Positions 8,616 through 17,256 of a DNA stretch of 45,823 bases are shown in pieces (position 1 is the first letter of the stretch; each line of letters opens with the position of its first letter). The position numbers and the translations under genes were made by a program. Under the pieces are notes generated by a model. That model did not search any database, was not told the origin of the DNA, and saw only the letters and a program-made list of their open reading frames with translations. The DNA comes from Streptomyces sp. SM11 (lineage in GTDB: Bacteria > Actinomycetota > Actinomycetes > Streptomycetales > Streptomycetaceae). Where the stretch lies: NCBI RefSeq assembly GCF_002910905.1, contig NZ_NEUE01000167.1:1-45823 (forward strand), given 5' to 3'.

Positions 8616-9836
8616 ATGACGCGCACCGAGTACCGCTGGCTGCTCCCCTCGGCGATGGCCGATCCCGAGCTGCCCGGCGACCGGGTCAGGACACGGCGGA
8701 CCGTGCGGGACTGGGCCGTCGACATCATGGCCTTCCTCTGCGCCGCGGGCATCGGCATGCTGGCCCTCGGCGCGATCGATGCCGATGACACCACGCCGGA
8801 CATCGTCGTGCTCGTGGACTCGGTGGCCGGCGCGGCGGCCTGCTGCGCGCTCTGGCTCCGACGGCGCTGGCCCGTCGGCCTCGCCGTCGCCCTGACCGTC
8901 GTCTCCGTCGTCGAACCCGTGGCCGCCGGGGCACTGCTGGTGGCCCTCTTCAGCCTGGCCGTCCACCGCCCCTTCAAACCCGTGGCGATCGTCGGCGCGC
9001 TCGCGCTGGCTCTGGTGCCGCTCCAGCCGTTCCTGCGCCCCGACCCGGCGACGTCCTTCCTCGCCTCGGTCCTCTTCGGCGTTCTGCTGATCCTGTTGGT
9101 GATCAGCTGGGGCATGGCCGCACGCTCCCGGCGCCAGCTCGTCCTGACGCTCCGCGAACGGGCCCGCCGCGCCGAGGCCGAGGCGGAGCTCCGCGCCGAG
9201 CAGGCCCAGCGCCTGGCCCGGGAGGCCATCGCCCGCGAGATGCACGACGTCCTGGCCCACCGGCTGACCCTGCTCAGCGTGCACGCCGGGGCCCTCGAAT
9301 TCCGGCCCGACGCCCCCGCCGCCGCGGTCGGCCGGGCCGCCGGAGTCATCCGGGACAGCGCCCACGAGGCCCTCCAGGACCTCCGCGAGATCATCGGCGT
9401 CCTGCGCGGGCCCGGCGACACCGACGAGGGCCACCGGCCGCAGCCCACCCTCGCCACCCTGGACACCCTCGTCGCCGAGTCCCGGCTCGCGGGCATGAAG
9501 GTCGCCGTCGACAACAGGGTCACCGACCCCCGGGACGCCCCCGCCGCCACCGGCCGCACGGTCTACCGGATCGTGCAGGAGTGCCTGACCAACGCCCGCA
9601 AGCACGCACCCGGCACCGAGGTGTCGCTCGCCGTGACGGGCGGCCCCGGCCAAGGGCTCACCGTCGAGGTGGAGAACCCCGCCCCCACCGAACCCTTCGA
9701 GCGGGTCCCCGGCTCCGGCCAGGGGCTCATCGGGCTCACCGAACGCGCCACCCTCGCCGGCGGCGGGCTGGAGCACGGTCCGACGAAGGACGGCGGCTTC
9801 GCGGTCCGGGCCCGGCTGCCCTGGCCCGCCGCGTGA
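8616..9836 (+). CDS. NarL-type sensor histidine kinase
   Basis: 406-aa membrane histidine kinase. Four to six hydrophobic segments occupy about residues 33-168. A coiled, Ala/Arg/Glu-rich linker precedes the HisKA_3 phosphoacceptor motif REMHDVLAHRL with His210. The HATPase domain shows TNARKHAPG (N box) and GSGQGLIGLTERA (G box). The membrane part has no large extracellular sensor loop, so the signal is probably membrane-linked or intramembrane. ATG at 8616 lacks a strong ribosome site, so ATG at 8655 or an upstream start is possible. It pairs with the response regulator at 9937. Confidence 0.9.
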   Translation: MTRTEYRWLLPSAMADPELPGDRVRTRRTVRDWAVDIMAFLCAAGIGMLALGAIDADDTTPDIVVLVDSVAGAAACCALWLRRRWPVGLAVALTVVSVVEPVAAGALLVALFSLAVHRPFKPVAIVGALALALVPLQPFLRPDPATSFLASVLFGVLLILLVISWGMAARSRRQLVLTLRERARRAEAEAELRAEQAQRLAREAIAREMHDVLAHRLTLLSVHAGALEFRPDAPAAAVGRAAGVIRDSAHEALQDLREIIGVLRGPGDTDEGHRPQPTLATLDTLVAESRLAGMKVAVDNRVTDPRDAPAATGRTVYRIVQECLTNARKHAPGTEVSLAVTGGPGQGLTVEVENPAPTEPFERVPGSGQGLIGLTERATLAGGGLEHGPTKDGGFAVRARLPWPAA

Positions 9837-9936
9837 CGCCCGTGGGTACGGCGCGTCGCCGCGTCACCGCAGCCGCGACGCCTGCCCGGACGACCGCCCT
9901 GCGGGGCTCGCGCCCCGGCTGGCTACGGTGGCCGTC

Positions 9937-10659
9937 ATGAACACCCCGGCGTCCCCCAACCCCCCGCCCGTCCGGCTGCTGATCGTCGACGACGACCCGC
10001 TGGTCCGGGCCGGACTGACCCTGATGCTCGGCGGCGACGAGGGCATCGACATCGTCGGGGAGGGCGCGGACGGCGACGAGGTCGAGGAGCTGGTCGAGCG
10101 ACTGCGCCCCGACGTCGTCCTGATGGACATCCGGATGCCGGTCATGGACGGGCTCACCGCGACCGAACGACTGCGCCGCCGGCCCGGGGCTCCCGAAGTC
10201 GTCGTCCTCACCACCTTCCACGCGGACGAACAGGTGCTCCGGGCCATCCGGGCCGGGGCAGCCGGGTTCGTCCTGAAGGACACCCCGCCGGCCCGGATCG
10301 TCGACTCGGTGCGCCGGGTCGACGCGGGGGACCCGGTGCTCTCACCGGCCGTCACCCGTCAGTTGATGGCCCGAGCAGCGGGCGGCGGACCCGACGACCG
10401 GGCCGGCCGCACCGACCGCGCACGCAGGCGTTTCGACCAGCTCGGCGAGCGCGAGAAGGAGGTCGCCGTCGCCGTCGGACGCGGCGGATCCAACGCGGAG
10501 ATCGCGGGCTCCCTCTACCTCAGCGTCGCGACCGTCAAGACCCACGTCTCGCGGATTCTCGCCAAACTCGAACTCAACAACCGTGTCCAGATCGCCCTGT
10601 TGGTCCACGATGCGGGCCTCCTCGACACGGACGGGGAAGACGGGGGCGGCCTACGCTGA
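9937..10659 (+). CDS. NarL/FixJ-family response regulator
   Basis: 240-aa regulator. Its receiver domain has the acidic pocket DDD (18-20), phospho-acceptor Asp64 in LMDIRMP, and the Lys of VLKDTPP. The C-terminal LuxR-type helix-turn-helix contains EREKEVAVAVGRGGSNAEIA and ATVKTHVSRILAKL. ATG at 9937 is preferred over GTG at 9928. It follows its kinase by 100 bp and precedes the P450 gene by 36 bp, so the P450 is the likely co-transcribed or regulated target; this is inferred from position. Confidence 0.93.
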   Translation: MNTPASPNPPPVRLLIVDDDPLVRAGLTLMLGGDEGIDIVGEGADGDEVEELVERLRPDVVLMDIRMPVMDGLTATERLRRRPGAPEVVVLTTFHADEQVLRAIRAGAAGFVLKDTPPARIVDSVRRVDAGDPVLSPAVTRQLMARAAGGGPDDRAGRTDRARRRFDQLGEREKEVAVAVGRGGSNAEIAGSLYLSVATVKTHVSRILAKLELNNRVQIALLVHDAGLLDTDGEDGGGLR

Positions 10660-10695
10660 CCGGAGTGGACCGGAACGGAAGAGGGGCTGACCACC

Positions 10696-11868
10696 ATGGC
10701 TGTGCTCGATCTGCGGGACCTGCAGGACTTCACCGTCGACCCCTATCCGTACTACGCCGAGCTGCGCGCCGAGGGGCCGGTGCACACCGTGCGCACCGAG
10801 GAGATGGAGCGCATCTGGCTGATCGTCGGATACGAGGAGGCCCGTGCGGCCCTCGCCGACCAGCGGCTCGGCAAGGACGGGCGGAACACCGGGCGCCGGG
10901 AAGCCGCCGAGGCCGTGCTCAGCGCCAACATGCTGGAGCTGGACGCCCCGCACCACACCCGGCTGCGCCGGCTCGTCGTCCGGGAGTTCACCGCCCGGCG
11001 CATCGAGGCGCTGCGCCCGCGCGTCACCGAGATCACCGCACAGCTGCTCGACGCCATGGTGCCCCAGGGCTCCGCGGACCTGGTCGACGCGCTCGCCTTC
11101 CCGCTGCCGATGACCGTGATCGGCGAACTCCTCGGCGTCCCGGACATCGACCGGGAAGCCTTCCGGGCGCTCTCGAACGGCATCGTCACCCCCACCCCGG
11201 AGCAGCGGGAGGCCGACCCGGTCGGGGAGATGAGCGCCTATCTCGACCAACTCATCGAGGACAAACGCCGCTCGCCCGGCGATGACCTGCTGAGCGCGCT
11301 GATCCGGACCCGGGACGAGGGCGGCGACCGCCTCTCCTCCGCCGAACTGGTCGGCATGGCGTTCGTGTTGCTGGTCGCCGGTCACGAGACCACCGTCAAC
11401 CTGATCGCCAACGGGGTCCGGGCCCTGCTCGACCACCCCGACCAGCTCGCCCTGCTGCGCGCCGACCCGGGGCTGCTCGACAACGCGGTGGAGGAGATGC
11501 TGCGCTACGACGGACCGGTGGAGACCGCCACCTTCCGCTTCACCCGGGAGCCGGTGACGATCGGCGACACCGTGATCCCGTCCGACGAGGCGGTACTCGT
11601 CGGCCTGGCCTCCGCCGACCGCGACCCCGGCCGCTTCCCCGCCCCGGACACCTTCGACATCCGCCGCGAGCCCCAGGGGCACCTGGGCTTCGGCCACGGC
11701 GCGCACTACTGTCTGGGCGCGCCGCTCGCCCGGATGGAGGCCCGCATCGCGATCGGTGCACTGCTGGAACGCTGCCCGGACCTCGCCCGCGACCCGTCCG
11801 GCGGCGAGCTGGACTGGCTGCCCGGTCTGCTGATGCGCGGGGTGCGGGGTCTTCCGGTGCGCTGGTGA
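10696..11868 (+). CDS. Cytochrome P450
   Basis: 390-aa bacterial class I P450 of the CYP105/107 type. The I-helix oxygen-activation motif AGHETT starts at about residue 228. The K-helix ExxR is in EEMLR, and the heme loop FGHGAHYCLGAPLARME places the Cys ligand at about 339. It is soluble, with no signal or anchor, and would need a ferredoxin and reductase encoded elsewhere. The substrate cannot be told. ATG at 10696 has a GAGGGG ribosome site nearby. It is the third gene of the kinase/regulator unit. Confidence 0.94.
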   Translation: MAVLDLRDLQDFTVDPYPYYAELRAEGPVHTVRTEEMERIWLIVGYEEARAALADQRLGKDGRNTGRREAAEAVLSANMLELDAPHHTRLRRLVVREFTARRIEALRPRVTEITAQLLDAMVPQGSADLVDALAFPLPMTVIGELLGVPDIDREAFRALSNGIVTPTPEQREADPVGEMSAYLDQLIEDKRRSPGDDLLSALIRTRDEGGDRLSSAELVGMAFVLLVAGHETTVNLIANGVRALLDHPDQLALLRADPGLLDNAVEEMLRYDGPVETATFRFTREPVTIGDTVIPSDEAVLVGLASADRDPGRFPAPDTFDIRREPQGHLGFGHGAHYCLGAPLARMEARIAIGALLERCPDLARDPSGGELDWLPGLLMRGVRGLPVRW

Positions 11869-11893
11869 GGACCGGCCCGCACCAGGAACCGTG

Positions 11894-11980
11894 GTGACCA
11901 CCGAACCCCCTGGTCGATCTCGCCGCGCTCGGCGAGCGGTTCACCCATGAGCGGTTCACCCGTGACCCCCGTGACCCCCC
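11894..11980 (+). pseudogene. Short remnant resembling a P450 N-terminus
   Basis: After the P450 stop, GTG ACC ACC GAA CCC begins a frame that, with a one-base shift in a C run, reads LVDLAALGERFTHERFTRDP. This resembles the usual start of a Streptomyces P450. Nothing further of the gene remains, and the segment carries a GAGCGGTTCACC direct repeat. Low certainty because it is so short. Confidence 0.35.
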
Positions 11981-11989
11981 GGGGGCACT

Positions 11990-12025
11990 GAGCCTCCCGG
12001 TCGCCCGGTAGCGGCCGGGAGGCTC
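11990..12025. terminator. Bidirectional terminator hairpin
   Basis: Arms GAGCCTCCCGG (11990-12000) and CCGGGAGGCTC (12015-12025) are perfectly complementary with a 14-nt loop. They lie between the convergent P450 and Gfo/Idh/MocA genes. Confidence 0.75.
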
Positions 12026-12034
12026 GGCCCCGGT

Positions 12035-13054
12035 TCAGCCGCCGGGGATCTCGGTCATCGCCACCGGCCGGCGTTCACGGCGGGAGACCTCGCACGCCTC
12101 GGCGATCCGCAGGGCTTGCAGGGCTTCCTGCCCGTCGCACGGATTGGCCAGCTCACCGCGGGCCACGCGCAGGAACGCGGCCAGCTCCGCCTCGTACGCC
12201 GGGGCGAACCGTTCCAGGAACCCAGGCCAGGGCTTCGCCGGGGCGCCGGAACCACCGGGCTCGGCCGAGGTCAGCGGCGTACGGCCGTCCAGGCCGACGG
12301 CGATCTGGTCCAGTTCGCCCGCCAGCTCCATCCGTACGTCGTACCCGGCGCCGTTGCACCGGGTCGCGGTGGCGGTGGCGAGCGTCCCGTCGTCGAGGGT
12401 GAGCAGAGCGGCGGCCGTGTCCACGTCCCCGGCCTCCCGGAACATCGCGGGTCCGGCGTCCGAGCCGGTGGCATACACCTCGCTCACCTCGCGGCCCGTC
12501 ACCCAGCGCAGGATGTCGAAGTCGTGGACCAGGCAGTCGCGGTACAGCCCGCCGGAGAGCGGGAGGTAGGCGGCGGGCGGCGGGGCCGGGTCGGAGGTGA
12601 CCGCGCGCACGGTGTGCAGCCGGCCGAGCCTTCCCTCCCGTACGGCGGCCCTGGCCTCGTTGTACCCGGCGTCGAAGCGCCGCATGAAGCCGAGCTGGAG
12701 CACACTGCCCGCCGCCTCGACCTCCGCGAGTGCGGCGAGTGTGCCGGGCAGGTCCAGGGCGATCGGCTTCTCGCAGAAGACGGGCAGCCCTGCGCGGGCG
12801 GCCCGGGCGACGAGTCCGGCATGGGCCGAGGTCGCCGAACAGATCACCACGGCGTCGGGCGGGCCCCCGGCCTCGCCCTCTCCGGTGAACAGGCCGTCCA
12901 CCGGGACGGCCGCCGCCCCCGTCCGGGCGGCGGCGCCGGCCGCCCGCTCCGGGTCCGCGTCCGCCAGCAGCAGGGCCTCCACGGCGGGGTGGCGGCTCAG
13001 CGCCTCCGCATGGAATGTGCCGATCCGTCCCGTTCCGATCAGTCCGATGCGCAT
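12035..13054 (-). CDS. Gfo/Idh/MocA-family dehydrogenase (inositol 2-dehydrogenase-like)
   Basis: 339-aa NAD(P)-dependent oxidoreductase with an N-terminal Rossmann motif GLIGTGRIG (about 4-12), the EKPI motif near residue 99 with its catalytic Lys, and a conserved GGLYRDCLVHDFD segment containing the catalytic-region His/Asp. The overall layout is closest to myo-inositol 2-dehydrogenases, but substrate range in this family is broad. The start is ATG at 13054 (MRIGLIG); GTG at 13075 would add seven residues. The gene is divergent from the GntR regulator, with two palindromes between them, so it is probably repressed by that regulator. Confidence 0.88.
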   Translation of the reverse strand: MRIGLIGTGRIGTFHAEALSRHPAVEALLLADADPERAAGAAARTGAAAVPVDGLFTGEGEAGGPPDAVVICSATSAHAGLVARAARAGLPVFCEKPIALDLPGTLAALAEVEAAGSVLQLGFMRRFDAGYNEARAAVREGRLGRLHTVRAVTSDPAPPPAAYLPLSGGLYRDCLVHDFDILRWVTGREVSEVYATGSDAGPAMFREAGDVDTAAALLTLDDGTLATATATRCNGAGYDVRMELAGELDQIAVGLDGRTPLTSAEPGGSGAPAKPWPGFLERFAPAYEAELAAFLRVARGELANPCDGQEALQALRIAEACEVSRRERRPVAMTEIPGG

Positions 13055-13092
13055 GGGCCCCAAGGTGACGTTCACCCGGTCATCATGTCAAG

Positions 13093-13110
13093 CATTTGTC
13101 CTGACAAATG
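13093..13110. promoter_or_regulatory. Putative GntR operator 1
   Basis: CATTTGTCCTGACAAATG is a perfect palindrome with 8-bp arms and a 2-bp centre, 39 bp upstream of the dehydrogenase start. Its TTGTC/GACAA half-sites match those of the second site at 13155. Confidence 0.7.
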
Positions 13111-13154
13111 GCGGCCGCGTCGATCGGCGGGTCCCGCCCCGGTCCGCCATGGCT

Positions 13155-13166
13155 TTGTCCGGACAA
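13155..13166. promoter_or_regulatory. Putative GntR operator 2
   Basis: TTGTCCGGACAA is a perfect 12-bp palindrome 19 bp before the GntR start codon. It has the same TTGTC-N2-GACAA core as operator 1, which suggests autoregulation plus control of the divergent dehydrogenase. Confidence 0.7.
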
Positions 13167-13184
13167 GCGAACTACGCTCGCCCC

Positions 13185-13943
13185 GTGACCGCACATGGAA
13201 CCGACCGGCCGCTGCCGCTGAGCGTGGACCGCACCAGCCCGGTGCCGCTCTACTTCCAGCTGGCGCAGCAGCTGGAGGCCGCTGTGGAACAGGGCCGGCT
13301 GGCCCCCGGCGCCCTGCTCGGGAACGAGATCGACCTCGCCGCCCGCCTCGGCCTGTCCCGGCCGACCGTCCGCCAGGCCATCCAGTCGCTCGTCGACAAG
13401 GGCCTGATGGTGCGCCGCCGGGGAGTCGGCACCCAGGTCGTCCACAGCCAGGTCCGCCGCCCGCTGGAGCTCAGCTCGCTCTACGACGACCTGGAGGCGG
13501 CCGGTCAGCGCCCCGCGACCAGCGTCCTGCGCAACACCGTGGAACCGGCCACGGCCGGGGTCGCCGCAGCGCTCGGCGTCGCCGAGGGCAGCGAGGTCCA
13601 CCTCGTCGAACGGCTGCGCAGCGCCCACGGCGAACCGGTCGCCCTCCTGCGCAACCACCTGCCACCGGGGCTGCTGCCCCTGCTCACCGAGGAGCTGGAG
13701 TCCACCGGCCTCTACCGGCTGATGCGCGCCTCGGGCATCACACTGCACAGCGCCCGCCAGTCGGTGGGCGCGCGCGCCGCGGACGACCGGCAGGCGCGGG
13801 TGCTGGAGGAGCCGGTGGGCGCGCCGCTGCTCACGATGGAGCGCACCACGTACGACGACACCGGCCGGGTGGTCGAGTTCGGTTCGCACGTCTACCGGGC
13901 GGAGCGGTACGCCTTCGAGTTCCAGCTCCTGGTCCGCACCTGA
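13185..13943 (+). CDS. GntR/HutC-family transcriptional regulator
   Basis: 252-aa regulator. The N-terminal winged helix (PLYFQLAQQLEAAVEQG, then GNEIDLAARLGLSRPTVRQA and GLMVRRRGVGT) is followed by a UTRA ligand domain from about residue 95 (VHLVERLRSAHGEPVALLRN to VVEFGSHVYRAERYAFEF). HutC-type regulators sense small metabolites such as sugar phosphates. The start is GTG at 13185, directly after operator 2; longer upstream reading frames overlap the operators and are not credible. It likely controls the dehydrogenase and the transporter genes downstream. Confidence 0.9.
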   Translation: MTAHGTDRPLPLSVDRTSPVPLYFQLAQQLEAAVEQGRLAPGALLGNEIDLAARLGLSRPTVRQAIQSLVDKGLMVRRRGVGTQVVHSQVRRPLELSSLYDDLEAAGQRPATSVLRNTVEPATAGVAAALGVAEGSEVHLVERLRSAHGEPVALLRNHLPPGLLPLLTEELESTGLYRLMRASGITLHSARQSVGARAADDRQARVLEEPVGAPLLTMERTTYDDTGRVVEFGSHVYRAERYAFEFQLLVRT

Positions 13944-14215
13944 ACGGCGTTCGCGGCCCGCACGATCAGCCCGTCCGGGGTGGGCGCCGCACGAGCCGGC
14001 TCGTGCACACGGGTTGCGCTCGGCGAGCCCCGTGCCCCAGGCTCCTGTCTCCGTCGGGCCCGCTCACGCACGGGGTCCGTCCTCAAACGCCGGACGGACC
14101 GGGGGTGCGGGCGGGAGCGGCCAGGGCTCGGGGATACTTGGGCAGCCGGCCCGGGACCGTACACTCCCCGGCCCGGTCAAGCGCACAGCGAGCAGCAGTA
14201 GAAGGGCACGGCGTC

Positions 14216-15226
14216 GTGGCAAGGGTTCGGACAGGGGCACGCGCGATGGGCGCCGTGCTGGCAGTGGTGCTGGGCGCCTCCCTCGCGGGATGCAGCAGCA
14301 CCGGTGGCAAGCGGGCGGAAGAGCGCGCGGCCGAGGCCGCCGAGGGCCGGGCCGCGGTGAACACACCGCGCTGGACCTTCGCCATGGTCACCCACTCGGG
14401 CGACGGCGACACCTTCTGGGACATCGTCCAGAAGGGCGCCGAGCAGGCGGCCCGCAAGGACAACATCAACTTCCTCTACTCGCACGACGACGAGGCCAAC
14501 CAGCAGGCCCAGCTCGTCCAGACCGCGATCGACAAGAAGGTCGACGGGCTGATCGTCTCGCTGGCCAAGCCGGACGCGATGAAGGCCATGGTCGCCAAGG
14601 CCGTCAAGGCGGGCATCCCGGTCGTCACCGTGAACTCCGGCTCCGCGGAGTCGAAGGAGTTCGGCGCCCTGACCCACATCGGCCAGGACGAGTCGATCGC
14701 CGGCGAGGCCGTCGGCGACGAGCTGAACAGCCGGGACCGCGAGAAGGCGCTGTGCGTCCTGCACGAGCAGGGCAACGTGGGGCACGAGCAGCGCTGCGCC
14801 GGAGCGAAGAAGACCTTCGACGGCACGATGCAGAACCTGTACGTCGACGGCACCAACATGCCCGACGTCACGGCGTCCATCGAGGCCAAGCTCCAGTCCG
14901 ACACGAGCATCGACGCGGTCGTCACGCTCGGCGCCCCCTTCGCCGACGCCGCCGTCCAGGCGAAGCAGACCGCCGGGAGCAAGGCGGAGATCGACACCTT
15001 CGACCTCAACGCCAAGGTCGCCACCGGTCTCCAGACCGACAAGCTCGGCTTCGCCGTCGACCAGCAGCCCTACCTCCAGGGCTACGAGGCCGTCGACCTG
15101 CTCTGGCTCCACCGCTACAACCGCAACGTCCTCGGCGGCGGCCTCCCCGTCCTGACCGGCCCGCAGATCATCACCAAGGACGACGCCGACGCCCTGGCCG
15201 ACTACACCAAGCGGGGTACGCGATGA
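14216..15226 (+). CDS. CUT2 sugar ABC transporter, substrate-binding lipoprotein
   Basis: 336-aa periplasmic-binding-protein type I lipoprotein. The signal peptide ([20 protein letters not shown]) ends in a lipobox ASLAGC, with the lipidated Cys at 26. The mature part follows the ribose/xylose-binding pattern: [44 protein letters not shown] and [12 protein letters not shown]. The start is GTG at 14216 after AGAAGGG. The 272 bp before it should hold the operon promoter. Its stop overlaps the permease start (ATGA). The exact sugar is unknown; the divergent inositol-dehydrogenase-like gene makes inositol or a related polyol a candidate. Confidence 0.92.
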   Translation: MARVRTGARAMGAVLAVVLGASLAGCSSTGGKRAEERAAEAAEGRAAVNTPRWTFAMVTHSGDGDTFWDIVQKGAEQAARKDNINFLYSHDDEANQQAQLVQTAIDKKVDGLIVSLAKPDAMKAMVAKAVKAGIPVVTVNSGSAESKEFGALTHIGQDESIAGEAVGDELNSRDREKALCVLHEQGNVGHEQRCAGAKKTFDGTMQNLYVDGTNMPDVTASIEAKLQSDTSIDAVVTLGAPFADAAVQAKQTAGSKAEIDTFDLNAKVATGLQTDKLGFAVDQQPYLQGYEAVDLLWLHRYNRNVLGGGLPVLTGPQIITKDDADALADYTKRGTR

Positions 15227-16269
15227 GCGGCTCGACCGCCGCACCGGAGACGGTGGACGAGCGGCTGGTGCGCACCTCGCCGCTGCGCAAACTGCTCGGC
15301 CGCCCCGAACTCGGCTCGGTCGTCGGCGCGGCGGCCGTCTTCCTGTTCTTCGCGATCGTCGCCGACAGCTTCCTCCAGGCCTCCAGCTTCGGCACCGTGC
15401 TGTACGCGGCCTCCGTCCTCGGCATCATGGCCGCCCCGGTCGCGCTGCTGATGATCGGCGGCGAGTTCGACCTCTCCGCCGGGGTCATGGTGACCAGCTC
15501 CGCGCTGATCTCCTCGATGTTCAGCTACCAGATGACGGCCAACGTCTGGGTCGGCGTCTTCGTGTCGCTCCTGGTCACCCTCGCCATCGGCGCGTTCAAC
15601 GGTTTCGTGCTGACCCGCACCAAGCTGCCGAGCTTCATCATCACGCTCGGCACGTTCCTGATGCTGACCGGCCTCAACCTCGGCTTCACCAAGCTGATCA
15701 GCGGCACCGTCTCCACCAAGGCCATCGGCGACATGGAGGGCTTCGAGTCCGCCCGTGCGCTGTTCGCGTCGACGCTCACCCTCGGCGGCGTCGAGTTCAA
15801 GGTGACGATCCTGTGGTGGGCGGCGCTCGTCGGCACCGCCACCTGGATCCTGCTCCGTACCCGCTTCGGCAACTGGATCTTCGCTGTCGGTGGCCAGGCC
15901 GACGCGGCCCGCGCGGTCGGCGTCCCGGTCATCCGCACCAAGATCGGGCTCTACCTGGGCGTCGCCTTCGCCGCCTGGGTCTCCGGACAGCACCTGCTGT
16001 TCAGCTACGACGTCGTCCAGTCCGGCGAGGGCGTCGGCAACGAGCTGACGTACATCATCGCCGCCGTCATCGGCGGCTGCCTGATCACCGGCGGCTACGG
16101 CTCCGCGATCGGCTCGGCCGTCGGCGCCTTCATCTTCGGCATGACCAGCAAGGGCATCGTGTACGCCGAGTGGAACCCGGACTGGTTCAAATTCTTCCTG
16201 GGAGCGATGCTGCTCCTGGCCACCCTGCTCAACGCGTGGGTGCGCAAGCGCGCGGAGGCGACGGCATGA
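15223..16269 (+). CDS. CUT2 sugar ABC transporter, permease
   Basis: 348-aa membrane permease of the RbsC/FrcC type, about eight to ten helices. Typical segments include [20 protein letters not shown], the sugar-permease signature (GEFDLS), [19 protein letters not shown] and [12 protein letters not shown] (the EAA-like cytoplasmic loop contacting the ATPase). ATG at 15223 overlaps the binding-protein stop by four bases, and the gene ends in an ATGA overlap with the ATPase, so the three are translationally coupled. Confidence 0.94.
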   Translation: MSGSTAAPETVDERLVRTSPLRKLLGRPELGSVVGAAAVFLFFAIVADSFLQASSFGTVLYAASVLGIMAAPVALLMIGGEFDLSAGVMVTSSALISSMFSYQMTANVWVGVFVSLLVTLAIGAFNGFVLTRTKLPSFIITLGTFLMLTGLNLGFTKLISGTVSTKAIGDMEGFESARALFASTLTLGGVEFKVTILWWAALVGTATWILLRTRFGNWIFAVGGQADAARAVGVPVIRTKIGLYLGVAFAAWVSGQHLLFSYDVVQSGEGVGNELTYIIAAVIGGCLITGGYGSAIGSAVGAFIFGMTSKGIVYAEWNPDWFKFFLGAMLLLATLLNAWVRKRAEATA

Positions 16270-17123
16270 CGGCCACCCCTGAAGACCTCGCGGGAGCGAC
16301 CGCGGGACCGCTGGTCGAGCTGGCCGACGTGTCCAAGTTCTACGGGAACATCAAGGCCCTGGAGCATGTCTCACTGGTCGTTCACGCGGGTGAGATCACC
16401 TGCGTCCTCGGGGACAACGGCGCCGGCAAGTCCACCCTCATCAAGATCATCGCGGGGCTGCACCGGCACGACGCCGGACGCTTCCTGATCGAGGGGGAGG
16501 AGACCACCCTCGCCAACCCGCGCGACGCCCTGGACCGGGGCATCGCCACCGTCTACCAGGACCTCGCGGTCGTCCCCCTGATGCCGGTCTGGCGGAACTT
16601 CTTCCTCGGCTCCGAACCCACGCTCGGCGCCGGCCCCTTCAAGCGCCTCGACGTCCGGAAGATGCGCGAGACCACCCGTACCGAACTGCTGCGGATGGGC
16701 ATCGACCTGCGCGACGTCGACCAGCCCATCGGCACCCTGTCCGGCGGCGAACGCCAGTGCGTGGCCATCGCCCGCGCCGTCTACTTCGGTGCGAAGGTCC
16801 TGGTACTGGACGAGCCGACCGCCGCCCTCGGAGTCAAGCAGTCCGGCGTGGTCCTCAAGTACGTGGCGGCCGCCCGCGACGCCGGCCTCGGCGTGGTCCT
16901 CATCACGCACAACCCGCACCACGCCCATCTCGTCGGAGACCGCTTCATCCTCCTCAAGCGCGGCGCGATGTCCGGCAGCCACACCAAGGACGATGTCACG
17001 CTGGACGAGCTGACCCGGCAGATGGCGGGCGGCAGCGAGCTGGAGGAACTCGGCCACGAGCTGGAACGCACCCCGACCCCCACCCTCCCGGGCGTCCATG
17101 GTGCGAAGGGCGAGACTCCCTGA
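16266..17123 (+). CDS. CUT2 sugar ABC transporter, single-domain ATPase
   Basis: 285-aa ATPase with Walker [10 protein letters not shown] (49-57), Q-loop VYQDLAV, signature LSGGERQ (about 158), Walker B VLVLDEPT and the switch His in LITHN. Most CUT2 ATPases (RbsA/XylG) are about 500 aa with two ABC domains. This one has a single domain, as in FrcA-type systems, and would work as a homodimer. The 25-30 C-terminal residues are a Glu/Pro/Thr tail with no domain. It is coupled to the permease by an ATGA overlap. Confidence 0.93.
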   Translation: MTATPEDLAGATAGPLVELADVSKFYGNIKALEHVSLVVHAGEITCVLGDNGAGKSTLIKIIAGLHRHDAGRFLIEGEETTLANPRDALDRGIATVYQDLAVVPLMPVWRNFFLGSEPTLGAGPFKRLDVRKMRETTRTELLRMGIDLRDVDQPIGTLSGGERQCVAIARAVYFGAKVLVLDEPTAALGVKQSGVVLKYVAAARDAGLGVVLITHNPHHAHLVGDRFILLKRGAMSGSHTKDDVTLDELTRQMAGGSELEELGHELERTPTPTLPGVHGAKGETP

Positions 17124-17256
17124 GCGGCGACCGGCCCGGCGCGGCCGACCCCGCCCACCGGCCACCCGGGGCCGGGCAGTGGCAGAATCGAGCCCGGCGG
17201 GCGCCGTCCGCCGCCGGCCGCGACCGCGGCCCGGCCCCCCAGACCCCGCAGGGACG

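Noticed and set aside
12116..14215. Long open frame leading into the sugar-binding protein
   Set aside because: It runs antisense through the dehydrogenase and out of frame through the GntR gene; only the part from 14216 is real.
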